Source of the DNA: Euryodendron excelsum
Lineage: Eukaryota; Streptophyta; Magnoliopsida; Ericales; Pentaphylacaceae
Reading direction: 5' to 3'
DNA length: 64,000 nt
Assembly: GCA_033060915.1 (NCBI GenBank)
Contig: CM065386.1
Location: 7,851,501-7,915,500, forward strand
The notes under the pieces are model-generated. The model made no database searches, was not told the DNA's origin, and worked only from the letters and a program-made list of their open reading frames with translations. Shown here one piece after another: positions 1-10,500 of this stretch (positions within the stretch are counted from its first letter, which is position 1; each line of letters opens with the position of its first letter). Position numbers and translations under genes: made by a program.

Positions 1-172
1 TTTTCTCATTATGCTTATCAACCTTCATTCTAATATTTGCTTCACAAGTTCTCCATTGTGATAAGCTTTAAGTTATGATAGAAATCTAATAATTAATCTG
101 CACATTTAAGTAGAATTATTAGATCCCTAAACCAAGTTTTGTTATCATCAAAATCAAGACATTGAGTCAACA
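1..172 (-). repeat. 3' LTR (partial) of the first copia element
   Basis: This stretch matches 7923-8094 closely and ends at 172 in the inverted LTR terminus (the minus strand starts TGTTGACTC). The rest of the LTR lies before the window. The 5-bp target duplication beyond it cannot be seen. Confidence 0.9.
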
Positions 173-187
173 ATCTCTCCCTTTTTG
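173..187 (-). other. Polypurine tract of the first copia element
   Basis: Read on the minus strand, this is an A/G-rich run (core AAAAAGGGAGAGAT) directly before the 3' LTR. That is the expected site for plus-strand priming in reverse transcription. Confidence 0.7.
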
Positions 188-1378
188 ACGATGACAAAAC
201 TTTAAAAATATATGCAATTAAGCTCGATATCAATAAAGCATAAGGATAAAGAAAATTAAGAATTTAAAGCACCATGCTTCTTTTAAGAAATTTATATAGA
301 ATATTTCTTTTTTCGTATATTTTTTATGAAGTATTTCTCCCCCTTTTTATCAATCAGTCAAAAAGGATTAGCAAAAAGTAGAATGTAAATGTAGAGTAGA
401 AAACATTCACGCATATTCTAAATTTTCTCCTTAATAAAGAATATTTCTCCCCCTATAATATCATGTCATCAAATATTTCTCCCCTATTGTCATATTGATT
501 TGCTCTCCCTCTTAATAAAGGATTTCTAATATGCTCAAAATCTAATAAACTTAATAATGTGCAATATCAGAAAAATGTAGAGAAGATGAAAGTTTCTTAC
601 TAAGCATTTGATCCCCCTTCCTTTTGTACTTTGTGTTTAAGAGTATTTTTTAGATTCAATCAAAGCATTCAACAAATTTGGAGATTCAGAACATGTAAGC
701 ATTTACAAATTCAGAATATTCATGCTTTTACTCCCTCTTTCTTACCAAACATATGCTCCAAATAAGGTTTCAGATTTAAGGCAAAGCAGATTCAAACTTA
801 GAATATTCATACTGCATTCATTGCATTTGATGCTTCTTTAGAATAGTCATGCTTCATTTTTCTTCTTTTTCATCAAACCAATACTCCCCCTTTCTTTTGT
901 AGTTGATGCTTCATTGCAACACAACTCCATGCCAAGCATTTAGTACTAGATAATAAAATATACTCATTAATATACTGTTTTCTCCCCCTTTTTGGCTTTT
1001 TGAGAATATCTTTCCCTTTTTTTGTCAAATCATAAAAAAGATAAATAGATGGAGAATATAAACATGTACAATAGCAAAAACAAGTAGAATAAAATGATTG
1101 TTATGAAAAAGACAATGATCAAATCAGTGAAAGCATTCACTTCATGCAACAGTCACAAGGAAATTAGCAATGATAAACAAGGAGATTTAAAACACATCAT
1201 TTTTATAATTATTTATACATTAAGGAATATTGAGAGAGTTTAACAAAGAGAACCATCTACAGAATATTACAAATTTCTTATAGAGTGACATGCCATGCTA
1301 TTTAAACTATTTGTTCAAAAGCAAAAAAAAAATATGAAATGTAGAGGCAGAGGTCTTTATTTACCTTTGGGAGAGGGA

Positions 1379-1387
1379 GTTTTATAG
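1379..1387 (-). promoter_or_regulatory. TATA-like box beside the internal palindrome array
   Basis: The minus strand reads CTATAAAAC, about 24 bp beyond the end of the internal palindrome array in the direction of element transcription. The LTR has the same order: array, then TATA. Promoter function is inferred. Confidence 0.4.
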
Positions 1388-1410
1388 TTTTAGTTCAGTT
1401 TGAGGCTAAT

Positions 1411-1584
1411 GGGTTGACTCTTGACTTAAAACGGTCGACTCATTTTTGTGAGGAAGACTTTCTTTAGCTCTCTGTTCAAATGAGTCGACTCTTTTGGCAA
1501 GAGGAGTTGACTCTTTTCAACAGAGAACTTCTGGAGCTAATTCCAAAGTCTAGGGGTCGACTTATTGAAGGCATGAGTCGACTT
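1411..1584 (-). repeat. Internal array of paired GAGTCGACTC-like palindromes
   Basis: Six decamers related to the perfect palindrome GAGTCGACTC start at 1411, 1432, 1482, 1504, 1554 and 1575. They form three pairs; members of a pair are 21-22 bp apart and pairs repeat every 71-72 bp. The same layout occurs in this element's LTR at 7183-7424. This copy lies outside the LTR, in the 3' untranslated region. Confidence 0.85.
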
Positions 1585-1759
1585 TTTTCCTTCAAAAATG
1601 CAGAGATGTATTTTTAAAAGTTATGAAATGCATCAAACAAGTTTATAATCTGTTTCAAAGGTACATATGCATTATCAAACACATATAAACATCTAAGCAT
1701 TCAAGATAAAGGACTGCTCATCCCCAATTCTCTTCTAATCATACAAAATCTATCTTCAC

Positions 1760-3139
1760 TTAAAGGTTTGTGAAGATATCAGCAAGTTGATGTTCGATAC
1801 TTACAAAATCAAGCAAGATATCACCTTTTTGCACATGATCACGTATAAAATGATGTCTAATCTCAATATGCTTTGTACGAGAGTGTTGGATAGGATTTTT
1901 GGTTAGATTGATGGCACTTGTGTTATCATATATAATTGGAATATGTTCAAATGTTAAACCAAAATCCTCCAATTGATGTTTTATCCATAGAATTTGTGCA
2001 CAACAACTTCCGGCTACAATATACTCAGCTTCAGCTGTGGAAAGGGCAACTGAGCTTTGTTTCTTGCTAAACCAAGTAACAAGCATATTTCCAAAAAATT
2101 GACAAGAGCCACTAGTGCTCTTTCTATCAATCTTACTACCAGCATAGTCAGCATCTGAATAACCAATTAAGTTCAAAGATGTGCCTCTAGGATACCATAA
2201 TCCAAGATTAGGTGTGTGCTTAAAGTATCTAAATATTCTCTTAACAACAACAATATGTGATTTCTTAAGATTAGATTGAAAGCGAGCACACAAGCATACA
2301 CTAAACATAATATCAGGCCTACTAGTAGTTAAGTAAAACAATGAGTCTATCATACTTCTATATAGCTTAGTATCTACCGAAATACCTTTCTCATCACTGT
2401 CAAGCTTTGTTGAAGTATTCATAGGGGTACTCAATGGTTTTGCATTTTCCTGCCCAAACTTTTTGAGTAGATCTTTGATGTATTTAGCTTGGTTAATGAA
2501 GATTCCTTCCTTTGATTGTTTGATTTGAAGTCCAAAGAAGTAATTGAGCTCACCCTTCATGCTCATCTTAAACTCACCCTGTATACACTTAGCAAATTCT
2601 TTACAAAGCTTTTCATTAGTAGAGCCAAATATAATGTCATCAACATAAATTTGTACAAGTAACATGTCATGATCTTTAACCTTTACAAAGAGAGTTATAT
2701 CAACTTTTCCCTTTGTAAAATCATTTTCTGTCAAAAATTTGCTTAGCCTTTCATATCAGGCCCTTGAGGCTTGCTTTAAACCATATAAAGCTTTAGTAAG
2801 TTTGAAGACATGATTTGGAAATAAAGGGTTTTCAAAACCAGGTGGTTGTTCAACATACACCTCTTCAGATATAAAACCATTCAAAAATGTACTTTTCACA
2901 TCCATTTGATAAAGTTTGAAATTTTTGAAACATGAAAATACAAGTAACATTCTAATAGCTTCTAATCTAGCTACAGGTGCAAAAGTTTCATCAAAATTAA
3001 TTCCCTCTTCTTGACTATAGCATTGAGCTACAAGTCTTGCCTTGTTTCTAACAACAGTTCCAGATTCATCAATCTTGTTTCTAAACACCCATTTGGTTCC
3101 AATTACAGGATGATCTTCAGGTCTAGAACAAGATTCCAT
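1760..3139 (-). pseudogene. Copia reverse transcriptase and RNase H (broken)
   Basis: The N-terminal part (3139-2756) has the copia RT start [11 protein letters not shown], the ARLVAQ segment, [10 protein letters not shown], and the [11 protein letters not shown] and [14 protein letters not shown] blocks. The C-terminal part (2734-1760) has the catalytic YVDDIIFGST, the FGLQI block, the YSDADYAGSKIDRKSTSG RNase H start, and the ALSTAEAEY and KHIEIRHHFIRD motifs. The two parts are separated by a frame break near 2740-2755, and the frame also stops 3' of the connector at 3139. In an active element this domain copies RNA to DNA in the virus-like particle. With these breaks no full protein can be made. 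Confidence 0.9.
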
Positions 3140-3342
3140 ACCTCATTCCTTTCAAATTGATTTAACTCTTCTTGCATGGTCAAAATCCATGATTCATCAT
3201 TTTTAGCATCTTGAAAACATTTTGGTTATATTTGTGAAAGATAAGAAAGATGATTACATACATTTCTAAGAGATGATCTTGTTCTTACCCCTTGTGATGG
3301 GTCACCTAGAATTTGCTCTATTGGATGGTTATGGATAAACTT

Positions 3343-4515
3343 TCATTCCTTTGGCAGTCCATCATTCTCATCTTGTTGGCTTGAAGAAATGTCTTGGTTT
3401 CCTTTCTTTTGTGGTGGAGCTTTACTTTGAGTTAGATTGATATTCAGTTTGTCCATGCTTTCCTCCACATCATCTACATCATCACTCACAACCTTTCTAG
3501 ACAAAGAGGTTACTTCATCAAAGGAAACATGAATTGATTCTTCAACAATTAAGGTTTTCTTATTGTAAACTCTATAGGCCTTGCTATGTGAGGAATATCC
3601 TAGAAAGACAATTTCATCAGATTTTGCCTCAAATTTACCAAGGTTATCCTTATTGTTATTCAACACAAAACATTTGCATCCAAAAGCTCTAAAATATGAA
3701 ACATTTGGTTTCTTGCTTTTCCAAAGCTCATACGGGGTTTTATTTAAAAATTTTCTCACCAAAACTTTGTTTAACACATAGCAAGCTGTGTTAACAGCTT
3801 CAACCTAAAAATAATTTGGCAAATTATTTTCACAAAGCATTGTTCTCTCCATTTCTTCCAAAGTTTTGTTTTTCCTTTCAACAACTCCATTTTGTTGAGG
3901 AGTTTTAGGTGCTGAAAAGTTATGTTCAAAACCATTTTCATCACAATATATTTCAAAAGGTTTGCAATCAAACTCACCACCATGGTCAGTCCTAATTGCT
4001 GTGATTGTAAATCCCTTTTCGTTTTGAACCTTTTTACAAAACTTAATGAAGAAAGCAATTGTTTCATCTTTGTGAGCTAGAAAGAATGTCCAAGTAAATC
4101 TTGAGTAATCATCAACAATAACAAGAGCATATTGTTTACCAGCTAAACTTAAAGTTCTAGTTGGTCCAAACAGATTCATATGCAATAGTTGTAGTGGTCT
4201 AGAAGTAAAGAGCATGTTTGTAGATTTAAAAAAAACTCTGGTTTGCTTTCCCATTTGACATGCATCACAAGTTTTGTCTTTTTCAAATTTGAGTTTGGGA
4301 AGACCATTTACTAACTCATTTTTTTAAATTTTTGAAAGAATGTTCATACTAATATGACAAAGCCTTCTATGCCACAACCAACTATCTTCATTGTTCCTAG
4401 CTGCAAAGCATTTGATTTTACAAGAAGATAATTCATTTAAATTAAAAGTGTAAATATTGCCTTGTCTATGACCAGTCAATATGATCTTGTTATCATTTAT
4501 GTTTACTACATCACA
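3343..4515 (-). pseudogene. Copia integrase (broken) with connector
   Basis: On the minus strand a pre-integrase zinc site is visible around 4380-4255 (WLWHRRLCHIS, then CDACQMGKQ), interrupted by a stop near 4322. The core follows (4254-3805) with DYSRFTWTFFL, IRTDHGGEF and the SAPKTPQQNGVVERKNKTLEE block that carries the catalytic Glu. After a break near 3800 the domain continues (3777-3343) with TPYELWKSKKPNVSYFRAFGCKCFV and a diverged acidic connector. The family inserts the DNA copy into the host genome. Frame changes and stops make this copy inactive. Confidence 0.88.
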
Positions 4516-4521
4516 TTTAGA

Positions 4522-4790
4522 TTATTCAAACACTACTTTGCAACCTTTATTACACAATTGACTAATGCTCAATAGGTTGTGCTCAAGACCTTTAACAAGT
4601 AAAACATTCTCAATAGAGGTTGAAGAATTTTTACCAATGCTACCTATACCGATGATTTTACCTTTGCTATTATCTCCAAAAGTAACCAATCCTCCATCCT
4701 TTGGTGTGAGAGAAGTGAATTGAGTTTCATCTCTAGTCATATGTCTTGAACAACCACTGTCTAAGTACCATTGATCCTTTTTGGAATTGG
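4522..4790 (-). pseudogene. Copia aspartic protease (broken)
   Basis: Translation of the minus strand across 4790-4522 gives the active-site block DQWYLDSGCSRHM, then TRDETQFTSLTPKDGG, and ends in the ENVLLVKGLEHNLLSISQLC segment typical of copia proteases. The catalytic Asp is present. The frame closes at 4522 and is separated from gag by a break near 4800. Its role would be cleavage of the Gag-Pol precursor. Confidence 0.85.
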
Positions 4791-4819
4791 CTTGAAGACA
4801 TACCTACAAAACAAGCAAT

Positions 4820-6364
4820 TCAACATTTGACCTTTGGTACCCAAATCATCTTGGGTCCAGTGGGGTTAGTCTTCAATGTTCCTTTTGGAACCCAAGCTTT
4901 CTTAGCAGCATAAGATTTCTGTATAAGGAAACATTGATTTGCAAAGTGACCTCTCTTATGACAATAGAAACATGTGATTGTAGCTTTTGAAACCTTTTTA
5001 TGTTTAAAAGCATTGTAACCTATTCCAGCCTTGTCAAGAGAGCAATTTCGTTTCCCAAGCATAGCATTAAGTTTTTCTCTTCCAACAACACATTTAGAAA
5101 GAGATTTTTCTAAATTAGTGACTTTTTCTTTCAAAACAGAGTTTTCCTCTTTCAAAATCTCATTTTCATTTTGTAACTCTTCACTTTCTTCTGTGAGAGT
5201 GGATACCATCTTCTTAAGAAGATTGTTTTTTATGCTTAGCTTTTTAAATTCAACAATCAACTCATCGAAAGCATTTTGTAATTCAATAAATGAAAAATCA
5301 GAATTAGTTATCTCTGTTTCTTCTTCATGTGCCATAAGACATAAGTTGGCCACTTCATGAATTTCAAATTCATATGAGCTTGAATCTTCACTTTCATTCC
5401 ATGTTGCAACTAGAGCCCTCTTTACTCTTTCTTTCTTTCCTTTTTTTTTCAGCTGAGGACACTCATTTTTCATGTGTCCTGACTTTTTGCATTCGTAGCA
5501 TATGATGGTTGAATCCTTGTTATTTGATTCACCATTTGCTTTAAACTTCTTTCCTCTTTTCCACCTTCTTTTCATGTATCTCTTGAATTTTCTTGTGATG
5601 AGGGCAAGATCTTCCTCATCTTCTTCTTCACTTCCAGATTCATTTTCTGATGTGGTGGACTTGAATGCAACAGACTTCTTTCTCTTATCCTCTTCTTCCT
5701 AAGCATTCTATTTTCGGGTCAACTCACAGGTCATGAGGAAGCCAAGAAGTTCTTCAATAGGTAGAGTGTTGAGGTCTTTAGCTTCTTGTATGGCTGTTAC
5801 CTTTGTTTCCCATGTCTTTGGCAATGATCTTAGAATTTTTCTCACCTGCTCACTGTTAGGATATATTCTTCCAAGAGACTTTAAACTATTAACAGTATCA
5901 GTGAATCTAGTGAACATTTCAATTATAGACTCATCAGATTTCATTCTAAATAATTCGCAATTATGCACAAGAATGTTAATCTTGGACTCCTTGACTTGAT
6001 TGGTCCATTCATGAGTCACTTCAAGTTTGTCCCAAATTTCTTTGACAGATTCATAGGTGAAAATTCTATTAAACTCATTTGGGTCTAATGCACAATATAA
6101 AATGTTCATAGTTTTAGCATTAGATTGCATAAGCTTCATGTCATTCTCATCACATTCATTTTCAGATTTAGGGATAACTTCCCTTTTAATAAATTTGTTG
6201 GGAATCTTTGGACCATTAACGATAATCCTCCATAACTCATAATCAACAGATTGAATATAAATTCTCATTCTATTCTTCCAGTAGTTATAGTTTTTTCTAT
6301 TAAACATAGGAGGTCTGTTGGTGGATTGACCCTCACCGAGAGAGCTTTTAAACATGGTCGTCAT
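4820..6364 (-). pseudogene. Copia Gag with two zinc knuckles and coiled coil (broken)
   Basis: The start ATG is at 6364. The N-terminal two-thirds (6364-5708) is a UBN2-type Gag domain (PPMFNRKNYNYWKNRMRIYIQ is its first block). Two in-frame TAG codons follow near 5700, then an acidic stretch and a first CCHC knuckle CYECKKSGHMKNEC. A leucine/glutamate-rich coiled coil (roughly LQNENEILKEENSVLKEKV) comes next, then a second knuckle CFYCHKRGHFANQC. A double-knuckle Gag with a coiled coil between is a mark of SIRE/Maximus copia elements. Gag would form the particle and bind element RNA. Apart from the stops the frame is continuous. Confidence 0.88.
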
Positions 6365-6401
6365 GGATCGACTCTAAGGATGTTAAGCCTTTAAATTAGA
6401 G

Positions 6402-6418
6402 CACTAGCTCTGATACTA
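6402..6418 (-). other. Primer-binding site of the first copia element
   Basis: Just inside the 5' LTR the minus strand reads TAGTATCAGAGCTAG, close to the TGGTATCAGAGC primer-binding site complementary to the 3' end of plant initiator-methionine tRNA. Confidence 0.75.
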
Positions 6419-7077
6419 ATTGTTGGCCCAAAAAGGCAACACAAGAAGGGGAGTGAATTGGGTTTTATAGAATTTATATCAAATAATGTAGCTGAAAACA
6501 GTTTATGTATTTTGATAATAATTAATCTAAGTATAAATCAATCAAGCAAATAATAAAACACAATGCAAGTAAGTATAGTAAGCAAATAAGCAAAACAGAG
6601 CAAGAAAAGAAAAGCACCAGATTTATAGAGGTTCGGCCAACCTTGCCTACGTCCTCTCTTCTTCGATCCTTTCGAAGGTATTCCACTATGTAAAGTCCCT
6701 TACACAGCTGCTAATTTTGCTACAAGTGCCCAGTTCACTCTTACAAGAGCTCTTCCCCAAGCTCTCACAACCCAAGAGATTTTGTCCAAGCTTCTCTTAA
6801 ACTTACAAGTGATTTTGTCCAAGCTTCACTCAAACTCGCAAGTGTTTTTACCCAAGAACACTCAAACTCACAGATTTACAAATCCACCCAAGTGACATGA
6901 ATAAAGGTTTTACAGATAATAACTCTCCTAAAGAGTGGATGAACAAGAATAGCTCAAATCCTTAATCACTTAGCAAAAAGATGTAGTAGTGAGAGCACAA
7001 CAGATTTTCAGCTTCAAGATGTTGATTCAACAAAATATAATCACTCTTTCTTGTGTTTAGAAGCTATAAGGATCTTG

Positions 7078-7086
7078 TATTTATAG
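7078..7086 (-). promoter_or_regulatory. TATA box of the copia LTR
   Basis: The minus strand reads CTATAAATA, a good plant TATA box placed about 1 kb into the LTR. Transcription would start about 30 bp further on (near 7045), which sets the U3/R border. Confidence 0.65.
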
Positions 7087-7182
7087 CCATGGATTGTTTC
7101 TAGCCGTTGGTGGTGGATGGGAGACCATTTGATACGAAAACGGCAGAGTATAACGTTAAAAAATAGAGCCGTTGCTGTAAAT

Positions 7183-7424
7183 GAGTCGACTCTTTTTAAG
7201 CAGCGGTCGACTCTTTTTATGTTTCAGTAGATTTTTCAAGACTCTGCCCAAATGAGTCGACTCTTTTTCTCCAGGGGTCGACTCTTTTTGTCTGAGACTG
7301 CAAAATCAACTCTCTGTTGGAATGAGTCGACTCTTTTAGAGTGAGGGGTCGACTCTTTTGATCTCCATCAAAATTTTCAGCCTCTGTTTGATTGGGTCGA
7401 CTCTTTTTCTTGAGGGGTCGACTC
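7183..7424 (-). repeat. U3 array of paired GAGTCGACTC-like palindromes
   Basis: Eight decamers start at 7183, 7204, 7254, 7275, 7324, 7346, 7394 and 7415. They make four pairs with 21-22 bp between members and a 70-71 bp repeat period. On the plus strand the first member of each of the first three pairs is the perfect palindrome GAGTCGACTC and the rest are GGGTCGACTC or CGGTCGACTC. Each is followed by a T-run. The array lies about 100-345 bp upstream of the TATA box in element orientation, the place of an enhancer. Confidence 0.9.
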
Positions 7425-8094
7425 TTTTTAGGAAAATCCTTAACTTTTGCAATATCTCTTCAATCTTCTTCAATATCTTCAAGCTCTTTAAGAATCATCC
7501 AACTAAGCTTTTTAAGGCTTGAAAAGACTTCTTCAAGGCATGTTGACTTCAAGAACACCTTCAACTCTTCAAGATAAGATCAATTCACTTTTGATTACAT
7601 GTAGAGATATTCAATCACCATGACTTCATCCATTGATTCAAATTTCCTTCAAGATCTTCAAGAGAGCTTCCAAGACTTAAGCTTCTTCATATTTCAACTG
7701 TTCTTTGAGAACTCTTCAACAGATATGGCTTCTTCTTTTCAATCAAGGCTTTGAGCATTTTCAATCTTCTTCCTTGACATCCATCATCTTGAAATATCTT
7801 CATTCTTTATAAAATCATCAATGATGAATATGCTATTCCTTCATTCTTATCAATCTTCAATCCAAGATTTTCATCATCTTGAAATTTCTTCATTCTCTAT
7901 AAGATCACCATTGTTGAATATGTTTTCTCATCATACTTATCAACCTTCATTCTAATATTTGCTTCACAAGTTCTCCATTGTGATAAGCTTCAAGTCACGA
8001 TAAAAATCTAATAATTAATCTGCACATTTAAGTAGAATTATTAGATCATTAAACTAAGTTTTGTTATCATCAAAATTAAGGCATTGAGTTAACA

Positions 8095-8860
8095 AAAGAG
8101 ATGTGAGGAAAGCCATCTTGTGTTTAATTGGGAGAAGTGTCATTTTATGGTCACTCAAAGTATAATGCTAGGCCATATTGTGTCATCTGAGGGGATAGAG
8201 GTAGACAAATATAAGATAAGCTAATCCAAAAGTTACCAACCCCTAGATGTGTAAGAATGTACGGTCTTTCCTTAAGCATGTTGGTTTCTACAGGCAATTC
8301 ATAGAGGGTTTTAGTGCCATCTCTAGAACTATGTTCCATTTATTATCTCAAGATGTCCCATTTGAATGGACATCTTGTTATCAAGAAGCGTTTGAGCAAC
8401 TTAAAGGGTTGTTGGCTACCGCCCCTATCATCCATTCACCCGACTAGTCTCTTCCATTCAAGCTTATGTGTGATGCTAGTGATTATGCCGTGGGGGCAGT
8501 ATTGGGTCAAAGGGTAGAGAAGAAGCCTCATGTTATTTGTTATGCTAGCAAAACCCTCAATAATGCCAAATTAACTATACCACTACCGAGAATGAGCTCT
8601 TAGTCGTGGTGTTTACATTAGACAAGTTTAGGTCGTACTTAATCGGTTCTTTAGCCATCATCTCTATTGACCATGCTACTTTTAAGTACCTCTTGACCAA
8701 ACCCAATGCAAAACCACACGTCATCCGGTGGATTCTCTTACTAGAAGAGTTCCACATTGAAATTAGAGACAAAAAAGGGGTTAGGAACGTTATTGCTGAC
8801 CATTTGTCTAGACTTCCCCTAGGTGGAGGAATCATCCAGTCACCCTCTTATCGATGAAGA
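8095..8860 (+). pseudogene. Gypsy reverse transcriptase C-terminus and RNase H (broken)
   Basis: Translation from 8095 gives RCEESHLVFNWEKCHFMV and LGHIVSSEGIEVDKYK, the end of the RT palm. After stops and a frame change, 8247-8447 gives VRSFLKHVGFYRQFIEGFS and PFEWTSCYQEAFEQLKGLL. Around 8455-8600 the RNase H start KLMCDASDYAVGAVLGQ is visible. 8606-8857 then gives DHATFKYLLTKPNAKPHVIRWILLLEEF and IADHLSRLP. This is a typical gypsy RT/RNase H. Multiple frame changes show it is inactive. Confidence 0.88.
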
Positions 8861-10140
8861 TTTCCCGGATGAGCATCGCTTCCAATTTCAAGCCATTGAG
8901 CAAGTTTCAATCCCTTGGTATGCAGACATAGCCAATTACCTTGCCATCGGTGAGATTCCATTCTATTGGTCATCTCTTGATAAATGCAAGTTCTTTAGGA
9001 ATGTGCGTTATTTCACACAGGATAAGCCTTACCTATTCAAGTATTATCCGGATCAAGTCATTAGGAGGTGTGTGCCTAATGATTAGTTTCAAAGTGTGAT
9101 GGAGTTTTATCACTCCCAAACTTGTTGTGGTCATTTCTCCTCTAAGAAGACCACGACCAAAATACTTCAATGTGGCTTGTATTGGCCGACTATGTTTAAG
9201 GATATTCATGTATTTTGCCTACCTTGTGATAGGTGCCAAAGGTTAGGGACTCTTTTTATATGGCAAATGATGCCTCTGCACCCCATTACCATCCTTAAGA
9301 TATTTGATCGTTAGGGGATAGACTTGATGGGGCCCTTCCCTAGCTCATTTGGTTACCTCTTCATCTTAGTTGCCATTGATTATATGAGTAAGTGGGTAGA
9401 AGCCATAGCCTCTAGGACCAATGGCCATCAAGTGATACTCAAATTCTTGAAAGAAAACGTCTTTTCTAGGTTTGGCATGCCCTAGGCTATCATAAGTGAT
9501 GGAGGCTCCCAGTTTTGTAACCAGCCCTTTGGCACTTTGATGTACAAGTATGGTGTTGTGCACAAGGTTGGACTTCCTTACCAACCATAAACCCAAGGCC
9601 AAGTTAAGTTGGCCAACCCTGAAATCAAAGGTATTCTTGAGAAAACCGTTAGTCCTAATCGAAAGGATTGGTCCCTTAGATTGGTAGATGCTTTATGGCT
9701 TACCGTACCACTTACAAGACCATACTTAATGTTTCACCTTATAGGCTTGTGTACGGGAAGGCATGTCACCTTCTCGTTGAGATTGAACAAAAGGCTTATT
9801 GGGCAATTTGACAATGTCACTCTAACTTTGATGACGCGAGAACCAAACTCTAACTCAATGAACTTGAAAAGCTTATGAATGATGCATATAAGAATGCCAA
9901 GCTCTCCAAGGGCCGGATGAAGACCTTTCATGACCAACACATCCTTAGAAAGTCATTCAAGGTCCATCAAAAGGTCTTAGTTTATGATTTACGCTTACAT
10001 CTTTTCTTAGGAAAGCTTAGGAGTAAGTGGTTAGGTCCGTACCTAGTGAAGGAGGTTTTCCCCCATAAGGCGATGGAGGTCTAAAACTTCACCAATAAGT
10101 CTTCTTTCAAAGTTAATGGGCAAAGGTTGAAGCCTTATTT
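8823..10140 (+). pseudogene. Gypsy integrase (broken)
   Basis: A linker with IPWYADIANYLAIGEIP (8823-9086) leads to the HHCC zinc finger at 9096-9240 (HSQTCCGHFSSKKT...CDRCQR). The core starts with GIDLMGPFPSSFGYLFILVAIDY near 9316 and has IISDGGSQF near 9490 and a [18 protein letters not shown] block that holds the catalytic Glu position. The C-terminal part (9875-10140) carries GKLRSKWLGPYLVKEVFPHKAMEV and then FKVNGQRLKPYFKEGF. Internal stops (for example near 9313, 9483 and 9588) and a frame change near 9720 break it. Confidence 0.88.
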
Positions 10141-10500
10141 TAAGGAAGGATTTTTAAGGTGAGATTGATTGTGTGGATCTCATTGATCCACCAAGCTTTG
10201 GTAGATTGTGGTCTAGTGATTCTTAGTATAGGAATAGTTTCTTATGTTTTCTTTGTTTTTTCTTAGTTTAAGCCTAGTCTTAGTTGGGGGGTGCTCTTTA
10301 CTACCCCGTTTGCCCCACCCGTCTCGTTTGTGCTTTCTTGGCTTTGTTCTCATGTATTAAGGACATTGCATGATTCTAGTTGAGGGGTGGGCACCATTAA
10401 GGATGGTTTATGTTCTTAGTTTATAGTTTGTAGTTGGTAGTTGTAGTTTGTTGTTAGCTTGTACAGTGTTTTATCTAGGAAAACTTGAAATTTTTTGAAA
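10141..10500 (+). other. Gypsy 3' internal region, non-coding
   Basis: T-rich sequence after the integrase stop. It contains TTAGTTGGGGGGTGCTCTTTAC-like runs that recur in Athila-type elements after pol. I see no open frame. Confidence 0.5.

Larger units (their letters stand above)
188..1759 (-). other. Long 3' untranslated region of the copia element
   Basis: There is about 1.57 kb between the end of pol and the polypurine tract with no supportable reading frame. SIRE-type elements often carry an envelope-like frame here, but none is recognisable. The stretch is AT-rich with many CTCCCCCT-type runs on the plus strand. It holds a palindrome array at 1411-1584 followed on the minus strand by a TATA-like box; both are listed separately. 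Confidence 0.6.
1..8094 (-). mobile_element. Ty1/copia LTR retrotransposon, SIRE/Maximus-like, decayed
   Basis: On the minus strand the order is 5' LTR (6421-8094), primer-binding site, gag, protease, integrase, reverse transcriptase, RNase H, a long 3' untranslated stretch, polypurine tract and the start of the 3' LTR (172-1). Integrase before reverse transcriptase is the copia order. A long gag with two CCHC knuckles around a coiled coil, a long LTR and a long 3' spacer suggest the SIRE/Maximus lineage; that assignment is inference. The coding region is broken by several stops and frameshifts. Over the 172 bp of 3' LTR that can be seen, about a dozen positions differ from the 5' LTR, mostly C/T and G/A changes. 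The element interrupts the reverse transcriptase of the gypsy element that continues at 8095, so it is the younger insertion. Confidence 0.9.
6421..8094 (-). repeat. 5' LTR of the first copia element (1674 bp)
   Basis: The LTR is bounded by inverted TG/CA ends (plus strand TGTTGG at 6421, TTAACA ending 8094). The inner end abuts the primer-binding site, and the outer end matches the visible 3' LTR. The base after it (8095-8099, AAGAG) is the expected target-site duplication. It holds the palindrome array at 7183-7424 and a TATA box at 7078-7086, so U3 spans roughly 8094-7050. Confidence 0.9.

Noticed and set aside
7183..7424. Regularly spaced repeats that look like a CRISPR array
   Set aside because: The repeats are 10-bp palindromes in pairs within an LTR of a plant retrotransposon, and the spacers are not unique. 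No cas genes.
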